64,000 nt of DNA from an uncultured Croceitalea sp. (lineage in GTDB: Bacteria; Bacteroidota; Bacteroidia; Flavobacteriales; Flavobacteriaceae): positions 37,309 to 101,308 of the forward strand of contig CANLWK010000008.1 in assembly GCA_947494805.1 (NCBI GenBank). Direction: 5' to 3'. The notes under the pieces are model-generated. The model was not told the origin of the DNA, made no database searches, and saw only the letters and a program-made list of their open reading frames with translations. Below are positions 46,064-55,236 of this stretch, piece by piece. Numbering within the stretch: position 1 is the first letter of the stretch; each line of letters begins with the position of its first letter. Both the position numbers and the translations under genes were made by a program.

Positions 46064-46432
46064 CTATTTAACTGCAACTTTCTCTTCGAAGGTTTTGTCG
46101 TTGTCAACAACTACTACAGTGTAGTCGTCTTCGAAAGCCTTTTCAAAATTGAATGCTTTTTCAACAACCAATTCACCTTCAATAACCTCTTTAAAAACTA
46201 CCCTACCCTCACTATCATATACTTTAATAGTGACTTTATCTTGATCAAGGTTCAATAGATTTATAAAGAGTTTTTGTCCTTTCTTTTTGAAAACTGGGTC
46301 TAATTCTACGTTGATTAGATTTTTCTCTACCTCAAAAGCTTTTTTACCAAAAGTACTTTTAGGTCCATTTGCCAAGCCTACTACTGTAGTAAGCATTAAG
46401 GCGGCTACCATTGTGTTTTTAAATAATCTCAT
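46064..46432 (-). CDS. Small secreted protein of unknown function
   Basis: 122 aa from the ATG at 46432 (MRLFKNTMVAALMLTTVVGLAN, a signal peptide). The mature part alternates short beta-strand segments (KLFINLLNLDQDKVTIKVYD, GRVVFKEV) and ends in a small beta-sandwich-like region, FEKAFEDDYTVVVVDNDKTF. It resembles a flavobacterial periplasmic family of unknown role, too short for a full type IX sorting domain. Alone between two plus-strand genes with its own terminator. Confidence 0.76.
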   Translation of the reverse strand: MRLFKNTMVAALMLTTVVGLANGPKSTFGKKAFEVEKNLINVELDPVFKKKGQKLFINLLNLDQDKVTIKVYDSEGRVVFKEVIEGELVVEKAFNFEKAFEDDYTVVVVDNDKTFEEKVAVK

Positions 46433-46585
46433 AACACTCGTTTTTAGATTCGTAATTAAATTACACTGCAAACATACGCCGCCCCTCCCCTACAGTTCTA
46501 CCACAGAATTATCAGATATCTATCTAAAATTACCCTATTGATGCGTTAATATATTCTTAAAGGTTAATTTAGAACATATTTAGGT

Positions 46586-46593
46586 TAATTTTG
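46586..46593 (+). promoter_or_regulatory. -7 element of the AraC-type gene
   Basis: TAATTTTG, 39 nt before the ATG. A second match TATCTTTG (46621-46628) lies only 4 nt before the ATG; which one is used cannot be told. Confidence 0.38.
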
Positions 46594-46632
46594 TGGTGTT
46601 AAAGGCAAAATGCCCCTTGGTATCTTTGTAGT

Positions 46633-47523
46633 ATGGAAAAGAAAATAGAGCATCTAAAACAGCGGCCAGCACTCGAAACGATTGCGCCAAACTTTGGTCA
46701 TTCTTACACCTATAAAAAATACGATGAAAACCATCGCAACAATTTTACATCATGGCACTACCATCCTGAATTTGAGTTGGTATACGTCAACGGCGGTGCA
46801 GGAAAGAGGCAGATAGGCAGCCATGTATCGTACTATCGGGAAGGTGACTTGATACTTATAGGCTCGAACTTACCACATTGCGGATTTACCGATAAACTTA
46901 CCGGAAACAAAAGTGAAACGGTCATACAAATGAAATTAGACTTTTTGGGAAATGACTTTTTCAACATTCCCGAGATGTCAAACATTCAGAAGCTTTTTGA
47001 AATTTCGAAAAGCGGAATCGCGTTTTACGGAAAGACAAAGACCAAAGTTGGTGAAAAAATGGAAGTCATGGAATACCAGACAGACTTTCAACGCTTATTG
47101 TCCATCCTCAATATTCTCAATGAATTAGGTAATTCTGAAGAATACAAAGTATTGAATGCCGATGGCTTTGCCATGAAAAGTGAGGTCAAGGACAATGATC
47201 GTATCAACGTGGTATTAAATCATGTCAAAACAAATTTCAAAGACGATATTCCATTAGAAGAGATTGCAGATAAGGTAAGTATGACCGTACCATCATTCTG
47301 TAGGTACTTCAAAAAAATTACCAATAAAACGTTTACCCAGTTTGTCAATGAGTATCGTTTGGTACACGCTTCTAAACTTCTTGCTGAGCAACCCATTAGT
47401 ATTACTGAGGTCTGTTATGAAAGTGGATTTAATAATTTTTCGCATTTCAACAAATTGTTTAAGGCGTTCACAGGACAAAATCCATCAGAATATCGAAATC
47501 AGTTAAAAGCAGTATTACAATAA
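46633..47523 (+). CDS. AraC family transcriptional regulator
   Basis: 296 aa. An N-terminal cupin-like sensor domain (FTSWHYHPEFELVYVNGGAG, YREGDLILIGSNLPHCG) precedes a C-terminal double helix-turn-helix: EIADKVSMTVPSFCRYFKK and ITEVCYESGFNNFSHFNKLF, the AraC signature ending FTGQNPSEYR. The stop overlaps the start of the AlkB gene (TAATG), so they are co-translated. It may regulate itself and that gene. Confidence 0.92.
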   Translation: MEKKIEHLKQRPALETIAPNFGHSYTYKKYDENHRNNFTSWHYHPEFELVYVNGGAGKRQIGSHVSYYREGDLILIGSNLPHCGFTDKLTGNKSETVIQMKLDFLGNDFFNIPEMSNIQKLFEISKSGIAFYGKTKTKVGEKMEVMEYQTDFQRLLSILNILNELGNSEEYKVLNADGFAMKSEVKDNDRINVVLNHVKTNFKDDIPLEEIADKVSMTVPSFCRYFKKITNKTFTQFVNEYRLVHASKLLAEQPISITEVCYESGFNNFSHFNKLFKAFTGQNPSEYRNQLKAVLQ

Positions 47524-48122
47524 TGGATACCTTATTTCCTAAAGATGTTCATTTTGAGCTGCCAGACGCAGAGATCAGCTATTATCCGAACTTTTTAAAC
47601 AAACAAAAAGCAAATCATTATTTCGATAGCTTGAAAACTGCCATACCTTGGCAACAAGATGATATTGCAGTTTTTGGAAAAACCTATACCCAACCTCGAC
47701 TGACCGCACTTTTTGCAAATAATACCTTGCCCTACTCCTATTCGAATATTACCATGCATCCTCAAGTTTTCAGTTCTGAATTATTACTGATCAAGTCCGC
47801 TATAGAAACTATTGAACCCATTGTTTTTACCACTTGTCTTGCCAATTTATACCGAGACGGAAAAGATAGCAATGGCTGGCACGCCGATGACGAAAAAGAA
47901 TTGGGGCAAAATCCGGTAATCGCTTCAGTAACTCTGGGGCAAGAACGCTGGTTCCATTTAAAGCATAAAGAAGATAGATCTTTAAAGCAGAAAATACTAT
48001 TGGGTCATGGTAGCCTTCTACTAATGAAAGGCCCCACGCAGCATTTTTGGAAGCACCAGATACCCAAAACCACCAGAGCTATTGGTGAACGTATTAATTT
48101 GACTTTTCGGGTTATTAAATAA
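47523..48122 (+). CDS. AlkB-like 2-oxoglutarate-dependent dioxygenase
   Basis: 199 aa. The Fe(II)/2-oxoglutarate site is visible: HAD in NGWHADDEKELG (H and D ligands), the second histidine in FWKHQIPKT, and the arginine pair in RINLTFRVI that binds 2-oxoglutarate. ALKBH2/3-like proteins repair alkylated bases. It begins on the last base of the AraC-type gene, so expression is linked to that regulator rather than to the Ada system. Confidence 0.9.
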   Translation: MDTLFPKDVHFELPDAEISYYPNFLNKQKANHYFDSLKTAIPWQQDDIAVFGKTYTQPRLTALFANNTLPYSYSNITMHPQVFSSELLLIKSAIETIEPIVFTTCLANLYRDGKDSNGWHADDEKELGQNPVIASVTLGQERWFHLKHKEDRSLKQKILLGHGSLLLMKGPTQHFWKHQIPKTTRAIGERINLTFRVIK

Positions 48123-48187
48123 CCCAGGAGTATCCAACCATCTCATTATCAGACTATCCAAGCATCCAAACATCTAGCAAACATACT

Positions 48188-48195
48188 TACCTTTG
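48188..48195 (+). promoter_or_regulatory. -7 element adjacent to the DUF2805 gene start
   Basis: TACCTTTG, seven bases before the ATG at 48203, so a leaderless transcript is likely. Confidence 0.42.
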
Positions 48196-48202
48196 TAATG
48201 CT

Positions 48203-48481
48203 ATGAACAAAGAATTTACAGAACGGCAACTTGACCGTATCATTGAAATGGCCTGGGAAGACCGCACCCCTTTTGATGCCATTACCTTTCAATTCGGAAT
48301 CTCAGAACAGCAGACGATTGAAATTATGCGTCATGAAATGAAACCAAGCAGTTTTAGAATGTGGCGAAAGCGCGTGCAAGGCAGAAGTACCAAACATGCA
48401 AAATTAAGAACCGGTGATGTCAACCGTTTTAAATGTTCAAGGCAACGGCATATTTCGGGCAATAAGGTTTCAAAACGCTAA
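48203..48481 (+). CDS. TIGR03643/DUF2805 family protein
   Basis: 92 aa. The N-terminal block IDRIIEMAWEDRTPFDAI-like sequence (LDRIIEMAWEDRTPFDAIT) and MKPSSFRMWRKRVQGR fit the TIGR03643 family, small basic proteins of unknown function in marine bacteria. The basic C-terminus suggests nucleic-acid contact. It is alone, convergent with the S1/P1 nuclease gene (10 nt apart). Confidence 0.88.
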   Translation: MNKEFTERQLDRIIEMAWEDRTPFDAITFQFGISEQQTIEIMRHEMKPSSFRMWRKRVQGRSTKHAKLRTGDVNRFKCSRQRHISGNKVSKR

Positions 48482-48491
48482 CGGTATAAAT

Positions 48492-49265
48492 TCAGTTGAA
48501 AACCTCGTTTAGCACCTTTGCCAAACGGAATCCACCTTTCTGCAATTGGGCAAACAGCAAGTCATTATATTTATAAGCATATTGAAATCGCAGCTTTTCA
48601 CCTGTTTTGACAGAATCATATACCTCAGCTGCTTTCGTATGTGATTCATGAACCCAGTCATATAAAGTGCCTTCCTGAAGTTTTTTGATTTCTTTTTTGG
48701 TAATGCTGCCTTCAAGCTCATCACCCAATTCGTAATACGTCATACCATAGGCATTGATAAGGTTTGAATCCCATAAACGATGAAGGTTGGTGCCCTCATC
48801 AAACCATTGCAGCTGAATATCGTTGCCACCTCTATCTTCACCTCTTCCTGCATGCATCGGTTGGTGCAGGTCGCCTATAAGATGAATCAACAATTTCAGA
48901 TAAAAAACCTTATCGGCTCTTGAGCTATTAGTATCGGTCAAAACCTGTTTGCACTTTTCTATGCCTGCGACCACATCGCCATATTCACTTTTTGCCGAAT
49001 CTTCATAACGGGTATCCATGGGGTAATTCACATAATGCCATGCCGAATACTTAGAAAAACTTCTGTCAGCCTTAATCTCATCTGCATAGGTCGAAGCAAA
49101 AGCCAAACTATGCCCATCAAGTAAATCATTAATGGCCTTTTTCGCCTTTCGGGTCAAATGCTTTTGTGCAATATGTCCGGTTACTCGATGCCCTGTCTTT
49201 GACCATATGACATTGGCATTGCTAATTGTAGTTCCTAAAAAAAACAAAATAATGAAAGTACGCAT
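48492..49265 (-). CDS. Secreted S1/P1-type nuclease
   Basis: 257 aa. The mature N-terminus W (after NVIW) is a zinc ligand in this family, and further ligands are seen in SKTGHRVTGHIA, SAWHYVNYP, HLIGDLHQPMHAGRGEDRGGND and SNL... helix regions. S1/P1 nucleases degrade single-stranded nucleic acids outside the cell. A signal peptide covers residues 1-18. Standalone gene. Confidence 0.92.
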   Translation of the reverse strand: MRTFIILFFLGTTISNANVIWSKTGHRVTGHIAQKHLTRKAKKAINDLLDGHSLAFASTYADEIKADRSFSKYSAWHYVNYPMDTRYEDSAKSEYGDVVAGIEKCKQVLTDTNSSRADKVFYLKLLIHLIGDLHQPMHAGRGEDRGGNDIQLQWFDEGTNLHRLWDSNLINAYGMTYYELGDELEGSITKKEIKKLQEGTLYDWVHESHTKAAEVYDSVKTGEKLRFQYAYKYNDLLFAQLQKGGFRLAKVLNEVFN

Positions 49266-49408
49266 GTAAAAAATTTCTACGAAAATAACTTTTATTCATA
49301 CGACAACCATCTTTGATTTGAAGACTTGAAGATTTCATAACTTTTGGAGAACTTAAATTAATATAATATATTTATAATATCATTTTAATATCATATAATT
49401 TATATATC

Positions 49409-50269
49409 ATGACAAACGAAAAAATAATAACCCCAGTCAATGGATACTTTATGTTATTTATCAGTATGTTGCTATTCTTTGGCGGAATCGCCATGTTGGT
49501 CAATACTGGTAGCCCTTGGTTCGGCATACTTATATCTTTAGGAGTTATAACCGCCTTTGGTCTGGTACTGGTCAATCCGAACAGTTCTAGGGTACTGCTG
49601 CTCTTTGGCAAGTATGTCGGTACCATAAAAAAAAATGGATTGTACTGGGTAAATCCCCTTTACTCAAAAAAGAAGATATCGCTGCGTGCCAGTAACTTTG
49701 ATAGTGAGCGTTTAAAAGTAAACGACAAACTGGGTAATCCTATCATGATCAGTACTATTTTGGTCTGGCGGGTGACCGATACCTATAAAGCAGCCTTTGA
49801 TGTCGATGACTATAAAAACTTTGTACGTGTGCAGACCGATGCAGCTGTACGTAAACTGGCCAGTATGTATCCATATGACAATTTTGCAGATGAGGGCATT
49901 GAAGAAGACATCACTTTACGCTCAAGCGTCAATGAGGTCAGTGAAGCCCTTGAAAAAGAAATTCAAGACCGTCTTGAAATGGCAGGTATCGAGGTTTTAG
50001 AAGCCCGTATCGGGTATTTGGCCTATGCCCAAGAAATTGCCAATGCCATGCTAAAGCGCCAACAGGCCACAGCAATAGTTGCTGCCAGACATAAAATCGT
50101 CGAGGGTGCGGTAAGTATGGTAGAGATGGCTTTGGACGAATTGAACGGAAAAGCTATTGTTGATTTAGATGAAGAACGCAAAGCTGCGATGGTAAGTAAT
50201 TTAATGGTTGTGCTTTGTTCTGACAAAGATGCTGCGCCAGTTCTAAATACAGGTACATTAAACCATTAG
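49409..50269 (+). CDS. SPFH/band-7 domain protein
   Basis: 286 aa. Two N-terminal membrane helices (about 11-29 and 33-50) precede an SPFH/stomatin domain (VNPLYSKKKISLRASNFDSE to AQEIANAMLKRQQATA), ending in a short helical tail. SPFH proteins form ring-like membrane scaffolds. It starts an apparent three-gene unit with the DUF4177-like and Arc-like small genes, spaced 15 and 60 nt. Confidence 0.9.
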   Translation: MTNEKIITPVNGYFMLFISMLLFFGGIAMLVNTGSPWFGILISLGVITAFGLVLVNPNSSRVLLLFGKYVGTIKKNGLYWVNPLYSKKKISLRASNFDSERLKVNDKLGNPIMISTILVWRVTDTYKAAFDVDDYKNFVRVQTDAAVRKLASMYPYDNFADEGIEEDITLRSSVNEVSEALEKEIQDRLEMAGIEVLEARIGYLAYAQEIANAMLKRQQATAIVAARHKIVEGAVSMVEMALDELNGKAIVDLDEERKAAMVSNLMVVLCSDKDAAPVLNTGTLNH

Positions 50270-50284
50270 AAAACAATTTAGAAA

Positions 50285-50443
50285 ATGAAAGAATACAAAG
50301 TGGTTTCTTGGCAAATGGGACTAACACGTAACAATGAACGCTTAGAAGATACATTGAACACCTACGCAAAACAAGGGTGGATCGTAAAGCACATTTACGA
50401 AAACATGACCTCAATTGTTTTGGAACGAGACAAAAACAGATGA
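50285..50443 (+). CDS. DUF4177-like small protein
   Basis: 52 aa: MKEYKVVSWQMGLTRNNERL at the start and YAKQGWIVKHIYEN later, ending RDKNR. It fits the DUF4177 pattern (YKVV, then LNxYAxxGWxV). It starts 15 nt after the SPFH stop. Too short for standard ORF cut-offs but clearly coding by its composition and neighbours. Confidence 0.82.
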   Translation: MKEYKVVSWQMGLTRNNERLEDTLNTYAKQGWIVKHIYENMTSIVLERDKNR

Positions 50444-50503
50444 TAAAACTCACTTTAAACCCAATATGCATCAACCAAGCTATTAGATACATTATTTTGC
50501 AGC

Positions 50504-50677
50504 ATGAGTAAGAAAAAGGCATTTGCATTACGGGTCAATGAAGATATGCTCAAGGCCATTGAAAAATGGGCCAGTGATGAATTTCGCAGCACCAATGGGC
50601 AAATTGAATGGATGTTGATGAAGGCCTTAAAAGACACAAAACGTGAACCAAAACCAAAACCCCAAAAAAAAGAGTAA
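50504..50677 (+). CDS. Arc-like ribbon-helix-helix DNA-binding protein
   Basis: 57 aa: MSKKKAFALRVNEDMLKAIE, then ASDEFRSTNGQIEWMLMKAL, and a Lys/Pro-rich tail. The strand FALRV and the two helices are the ribbon-helix-helix fold of Arc/CopG proteins. Probably represses its own unit or guards the SPFH gene; no toxin partner is seen. 60 nt after the DUF4177-like gene. Confidence 0.83.
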   Translation: MSKKKAFALRVNEDMLKAIEKWASDEFRSTNGQIEWMLMKALKDTKREPKPKPQKKE

Positions 50678-50680
50678 ATC

Positions 50681-50717
50681 TTTTGCATTTTTTTAACGAG
50701 GTAGGGGCTTAAATTTG
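50681..50717 (+). promoter_or_regulatory. Promoter region of DUF5916 gene 1
   Basis: TTTTG, a T-rich block ending in AACG, then TAAATTTG (-7) at 50710-50717. The same layout occurs before the second DUF5916 gene (52974-53011). Confidence 0.55.
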
Positions 50718-50742
50718 CACCGCTAATTCAAACCAAACATTT

Positions 50743-52941
50743 ATGGCAAAGCAACTTGCCACTGCACTTCTATTAACGTTATCCATTCTTAGCTTCAGTC
50801 AAAACCAACCCAGATCATTTGTGGTCAAGTTTGTAGATGTGAAAATTCACCCTGATGGCATTTTAGATGAAGCTATTTGGCAACAGGCAGAGGGACCCCA
50901 TAATTTTCATCAGTATTTTCCATCCGACACCATTATGGCAAAGCAACAGACGGAAATCAAAATGCTTTATAATGAAACTACCCTTTTTATTGGTATTAGG
51001 GGTAAAGCGCAAGGTCCTGATTACAATACAAGGTCGCTTCAACGTGATTTTCGTGGTGGCGGCATTGACCAAATCACCTTGGTCTTTGATACCTTTAACG
51101 ATGCGACCAATGCATTCTTATTTGGTATTAATCCATTTGGCGTAAGACGTGAGGGCCTTATTGCCAATGGCGGACTTGACGGCAATGATTTTACCACTTC
51201 GTGGGATGTAAAATGGCGTGGTGATGCAAAAATTCAAAATGACCACTTCACTGCCGAAATGGCCATTCCCCTGACATCAGTTAAATTTAAGGAAGGTGCG
51301 CAAAAGTGGCGGTTCAATAGCTACAGGTTAGATATGCAGACCAATGAACGTACAACTTGGATCCAAATACCCCAAAACCAACCTATTTTCAGTTTGGCCT
51401 TTATGGGTGATATGGTTTTTGAAAAAGGCCTGGGAAAATCAAGAACACCCCTTGCAATTATTCCGTATATAAACACTATTGCAGCCAAAGATTATGAGAA
51501 CAATGAAACATTGAACAATTTTAAAGTTGGTGGTGATGCCAAAATCTCGGTAGGTAACAGTTTAAACCTTGATTTAACCATAAATCCAGATTTTTCAACC
51601 GTCGAAGTTGACAATTTTATAACCAACCTTACCCGGTTTGAGGTGGCCTTGCCCGAAAGACGTCAGTTCTTTGTCGATAACAATGACCTGTTTGGAAGTT
51701 TTGGCGGCGGCAGGGACGCGAATCCCTTTTTCTCTAGACGTATTGGTATCGCAAGGGATACTGCCGACAATACGATTGAGAATAGAATTATTGCAGGAGC
51801 TCGATTAAGTGGAAAGTTGAACGATAACTTGCGCCTTGGCTTTTTAAACATACAGACGGAGGAAGATGCTGGTAACGAAATACCATCGAACAATAATATG
51901 ATGTTGGCCCTACAACATAAAGTGTTTTCTCGATCCAATGTTGGCTTTTTCCTTATCAATAGACAAGCGATAAACGCAAACCAGTTTCTTCCCGAAAACG
52001 AAGAGTTCAATCGTGTGGTAGGGCTTGATTATAACCTTGCATCAGTTGATAATAGCTGGATCGGCAAGGTATATGCACATAAATCATTTCAACCCAACGA
52101 TTCAGAAGGCAATTATTCGCTCGGTTTTAACCTAGGAAAAAATACAAGAAACTTTTCAGCGTTCATTGATTTGGTCTCTATAGATGAAGAATTCAATTCT
52201 GATCTCGGTTTTATCAGAAGAAAGGACATTTTCAAAATGGCCAACATCCTTGAGGGACGGTTTTGGCCAAAAAAAGGAAAAATAAATCGGTATGAAGCTC
52301 AAATATTCAGCGTGGCTACTTGGCGACAAAATTTAGACTTTTTATACTCTGATTATAATTTTTCTGCAAGTACTACTGCTATTTTTAAAACCTTGGAGGA
52401 GATTGAACTTGGTTTTGAAAAAAGATTTGTGTTTTTGACCGATGAATTTGAACCTACCGGCAAAGACGGCGCACTGGCCCTGCCTGCCAACACCGGGTAT
52501 CACTTTAACAATGTCGGGTTCCGCTTTGAATCTGACCAACGAAAGCTATTTTCTTTTAGGGTTTCCCCCAACTATGGCGAATTCTTCAATGGAGACCGTT
52601 TTTCCATTGAAAGTGGTTTCAATCTACGGTTTCAACCCAAAGTTGAAATCGGTCTTAATCTGCAATACGACCACATTGGTTTGCCCGAACCCTTTTCTAG
52701 CACCGACATTTGGCTCATTAGTCCTCGGGTAAACATCACGTTCAACAAATCAATTTTTTGGTCCACTTTGGTACAATACAGTAACCAGCGTGACAATTTG
52801 GGGGTTAACAGTAGGTTACAATGGCGATTTGCGCCGTTGTCAGACTTATTCGTAGTATACAATGACAACTACTTTGTAAATTCATTTGCCCCCCGGAGTC
52901 GTTCCATAAATCTAAAATTGACTTACTGGTTAAACATCTGA
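50743..52941 (+). CDS. DUF5916 protein with CBM9-like domain (paralogue 1)
   Basis: 732 aa. Signal peptide (1-20), a CBM9-like beta-sandwich (about 25-220: ILDEAIWQQAEGPHNFHQYFP, DNHF-type strands), then the DUF5916 domain, an outer-membrane barrel-like region with FDTFNDATNAFLFGINPFGVRRE and SRRIGIARD. The C-terminus ends NLKLTYWLNI, typical of an outer-membrane barrel strand. Function unknown; homologues are widespread in Bacteroidota. The next gene is a tandem paralogue of identical length. Confidence 0.9.
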   Translation: MAKQLATALLLTLSILSFSQNQPRSFVVKFVDVKIHPDGILDEAIWQQAEGPHNFHQYFPSDTIMAKQQTEIKMLYNETTLFIGIRGKAQGPDYNTRSLQRDFRGGGIDQITLVFDTFNDATNAFLFGINPFGVRREGLIANGGLDGNDFTTSWDVKWRGDAKIQNDHFTAEMAIPLTSVKFKEGAQKWRFNSYRLDMQTNERTTWIQIPQNQPIFSLAFMGDMVFEKGLGKSRTPLAIIPYINTIAAKDYENNETLNNFKVGGDAKISVGNSLNLDLTINPDFSTVEVDNFITNLTRFEVALPERRQFFVDNNDLFGSFGGGRDANPFFSRRIGIARDTADNTIENRIIAGARLSGKLNDNLRLGFLNIQTEEDAGNEIPSNNNMMLALQHKVFSRSNVGFFLINRQAINANQFLPENEEFNRVVGLDYNLASVDNSWIGKVYAHKSFQPNDSEGNYSLGFNLGKNTRNFSAFIDLVSIDEEFNSDLGFIRRKDIFKMANILEGRFWPKKGKINRYEAQIFSVATWRQNLDFLYSDYNFSASTTAIFKTLEEIELGFEKRFVFLTDEFEPTGKDGALALPANTGYHFNNVGFRFESDQRKLFSFRVSPNYGEFFNGDRFSIESGFNLRFQPKVEIGLNLQYDHIGLPEPFSSTDIWLISPRVNITFNKSIFWSTLVQYSNQRDNLGVNSRLQWRFAPLSDLFVVYNDNYFVNSFAPRSRSINLKLTYWLNI

Positions 52942-52973
52942 CAAAAGGTTAAGAGAGAATAGTTGCCGCCATC

Positions 52974-53011
52974 TTTTGGCATTTTTTTAACGCATCATTG
53001 CCATAAATTTG
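52974..53011 (+). promoter_or_regulatory. Promoter region of DUF5916 gene 2
   Basis: TTTTGG, the block ATTTTTTTAACG, then TAAATTTG (-7) at 53004-53011, 22 nt before the ATG. Matches the promoter of the first paralogue. Confidence 0.55.
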
Positions 53012-53033
53012 CTCCACCAACTCAAAACAACCT

Positions 53034-55232
53034 ATGACAAAGAAGTATACTTTGTTCATTTTATTATTGTTTGTTTTGGGCGTAAACGCTCAGAGCAATC
53101 CGAAGTCATTCATGGTCAAGTTTATCGACCAAGAAATTAAGATAGACGGTATATTGAACGAATCTATCTGGGAGACCGCTGAAAGTGCCACCGACTTTCA
53201 ACAGTATTTTCCTTCAGACTCCATATTGGCATTACAACAGACCGATATTAAAATGCTCTATAGCAATACTACATTATATGTTGGAATCACTGTTTACACT
53301 GAGGGCCGAGATTATGTTGTTCCTTCACTAGAGCGTGATTTCAGAGCCGGAGGCAATGATAATATCAGTATCATGTTCGACACCTTCAATGACGGTACAA
53401 ATGCCTTTTTGTTCGGTTCAAATCCCTTAGGAGTCCGCAGAGAAGCACTGATTTCAGGCGGTGGTTTTGATACAAGTGGGTTTACCACTTCATGGGATGT
53501 AAAATGGCGTGGGGTGTCTAAAATGTACGATGGGCATTATATAACGGAATGGGCCATCCCGTTGACTTCCTTTAAGTTCAATGAAGGTGAGACCAAATGG
53601 CGAATGAACAGCTACCGATTTGATACCCAGACAAATGAAACAAGTACCTGGATAGAGATCCCGCAAAATCAGTTAATTTTTAATTTGGCTTTCATGGGTG
53701 ACATGATCTTTGAAAAGCCACTGGGCAAATCAAGAACACCCTTGGCGTTAATTCCATATATAAATGCAATTTCGGCAAAAGACTTTGAGAACAACGACAA
53801 CCTTAACAGTTTCAATGTCGGTGGTGATGCCAAAATATCGGTAGGTAATAGTTTGAACCTTGATTTAACCATCAACCCAGATTTTTCAACTGTCGAGGTT
53901 GATAATTTTATCACCAACCTTACCCGTTTTGAAGTTGCGCTGCCAGAACGACGACAGTTCTTTGTCGACAATAATGACCTTTTTGCAAGCTTTGGCAATA
54001 GCCGAGATGCCAATCCGTTCTTCTCAAGGCGTATTGGTATAGCCGAAGACATTGATGGTGAAACTATTGAAAATGGTATTATTGGCGGGCTCCGTCTAAG
54101 CGGAAAACTTAATGAAAATTGGCGGCTAGGGCTATTGAACCTGCAGACCGAAGAAGATCTCACAAATGAAATCGCAAGTAATAACAATACGGTATTTGCT
54201 CTTCAGAAGAAAATGTTCTCAAGATCCAACCTAAGCTTCATTTTTGTAAATAGAGAGACCTTCAAAGACTATGACTTTGTTGCTGAAGAAGATAGGTACA
54301 ACCGTGTTGTTGGACTAGATTACAATTTAGCATCGGCAGACAACACCTGGGTGGGCAAATTCTTTTTTCATAAGTCGTTTGCACATGACATTGGTGATGA
54401 TGATAGCTCTGGCGGTATAGATTTACAATACAATTCTAGACGTATCAACTTTGGGGTCAGAGGCAATTTTGTAGGCGAAGACTTTAGGTCAGACCTTGGT
54501 TTTGTGAGAAGAAGCGATATCGTCGCGGCAAGACCGTTTATCGAATACAACTTTTGGCCAAAAAAGGGGAAATTAAACTCACATGGATTCCGTTTTAGCC
54601 CCAATGCCATTTGGAGGCCTAATTTAGACTACCAGAATACGGATTATGCCATTTTCACCTCTTGGGGCGCACAGTTCAAAGAACAACAAGAAATTTCAGT
54701 ACGTATGTTCAATAGGTTTACCTTTTTAACAGACCCCTTTGATCCAACAGGTACGGATGATGCCATTGAACTACCTGCAGATGTCGGTTATTATTACACA
54801 GCTTTTGAAGCTGAGTTTCAATCTGACCGCAGAAAGGTTTTTTCATATTCCTTAGAGCCCAATTTTGGAGATTTCTACAATGGCACACGGTTCTCTTTTG
54901 AAGGTGACATGAGCCTACGGTTGCAGCCCAAAGTATTTCTATCGCTAAACCTTAACTATGACAAAATCACATTGCCTGATCCCTTTCCCAGTGCAGATTT
55001 GTGGTTGGTCAGCCCTAGGGTCAACATTACGTTCAACAAGTCAGTTTTTTGGTCTACATTAATCCAGTACAGTAACCAAAGGGATAATCTCGGATTTAAC
55101 TCTAGACTGCAATGGCGCTTTGCGCCCCTGTCAGATTTGTTCATTGTTTACAATGACAATTATTTCGTAAACGCCTTTGCTCCACGTAGTAGGTCCATCA
55201 ATCTTAAATTCACTTATTGGCTAAATATTTAA
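53034..55232 (+). CDS. DUF5916 protein with CBM9-like domain (paralogue 2)
   Basis: 732 aa, the same length as paralogue 1 and alignable end to end, with long identical segments such as GGDAKISVGNSLNLDLTINP and EVALPERRQFFVDNNDLF. Signal peptide 1-20, CBM9-like domain, DUF5916 barrel-like domain, ending NLKFTYWLNI. The two genes have separate promoters of the same design, so the duplication included the promoter. Confidence 0.9.
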   Translation: MTKKYTLFILLLFVLGVNAQSNPKSFMVKFIDQEIKIDGILNESIWETAESATDFQQYFPSDSILALQQTDIKMLYSNTTLYVGITVYTEGRDYVVPSLERDFRAGGNDNISIMFDTFNDGTNAFLFGSNPLGVRREALISGGGFDTSGFTTSWDVKWRGVSKMYDGHYITEWAIPLTSFKFNEGETKWRMNSYRFDTQTNETSTWIEIPQNQLIFNLAFMGDMIFEKPLGKSRTPLALIPYINAISAKDFENNDNLNSFNVGGDAKISVGNSLNLDLTINPDFSTVEVDNFITNLTRFEVALPERRQFFVDNNDLFASFGNSRDANPFFSRRIGIAEDIDGETIENGIIGGLRLSGKLNENWRLGLLNLQTEEDLTNEIASNNNTVFALQKKMFSRSNLSFIFVNRETFKDYDFVAEEDRYNRVVGLDYNLASADNTWVGKFFFHKSFAHDIGDDDSSGGIDLQYNSRRINFGVRGNFVGEDFRSDLGFVRRSDIVAARPFIEYNFWPKKGKLNSHGFRFSPNAIWRPNLDYQNTDYAIFTSWGAQFKEQQEISVRMFNRFTFLTDPFDPTGTDDAIELPADVGYYYTAFEAEFQSDRRKVFSYSLEPNFGDFYNGTRFSFEGDMSLRLQPKVFLSLNLNYDKITLPDPFPSADLWLVSPRVNITFNKSVFWSTLIQYSNQRDNLGFNSRLQWRFAPLSDLFIVYNDNYFVNAFAPRSRSINLKFTYWLNI

Positions 55233-55236
55233 AAGG

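Noticed and set aside
46064-46432. Type IX C-terminal sorting domain in the small secreted protein
   Set aside because: Too short, and the final strand pattern lacks the conserved sorting motifs.
49350-49408. AT-rich repeats of AATAT type before the SPFH gene
   Set aside because: Simple composition explains them; no regular unit or inverted repeat structure stands out.
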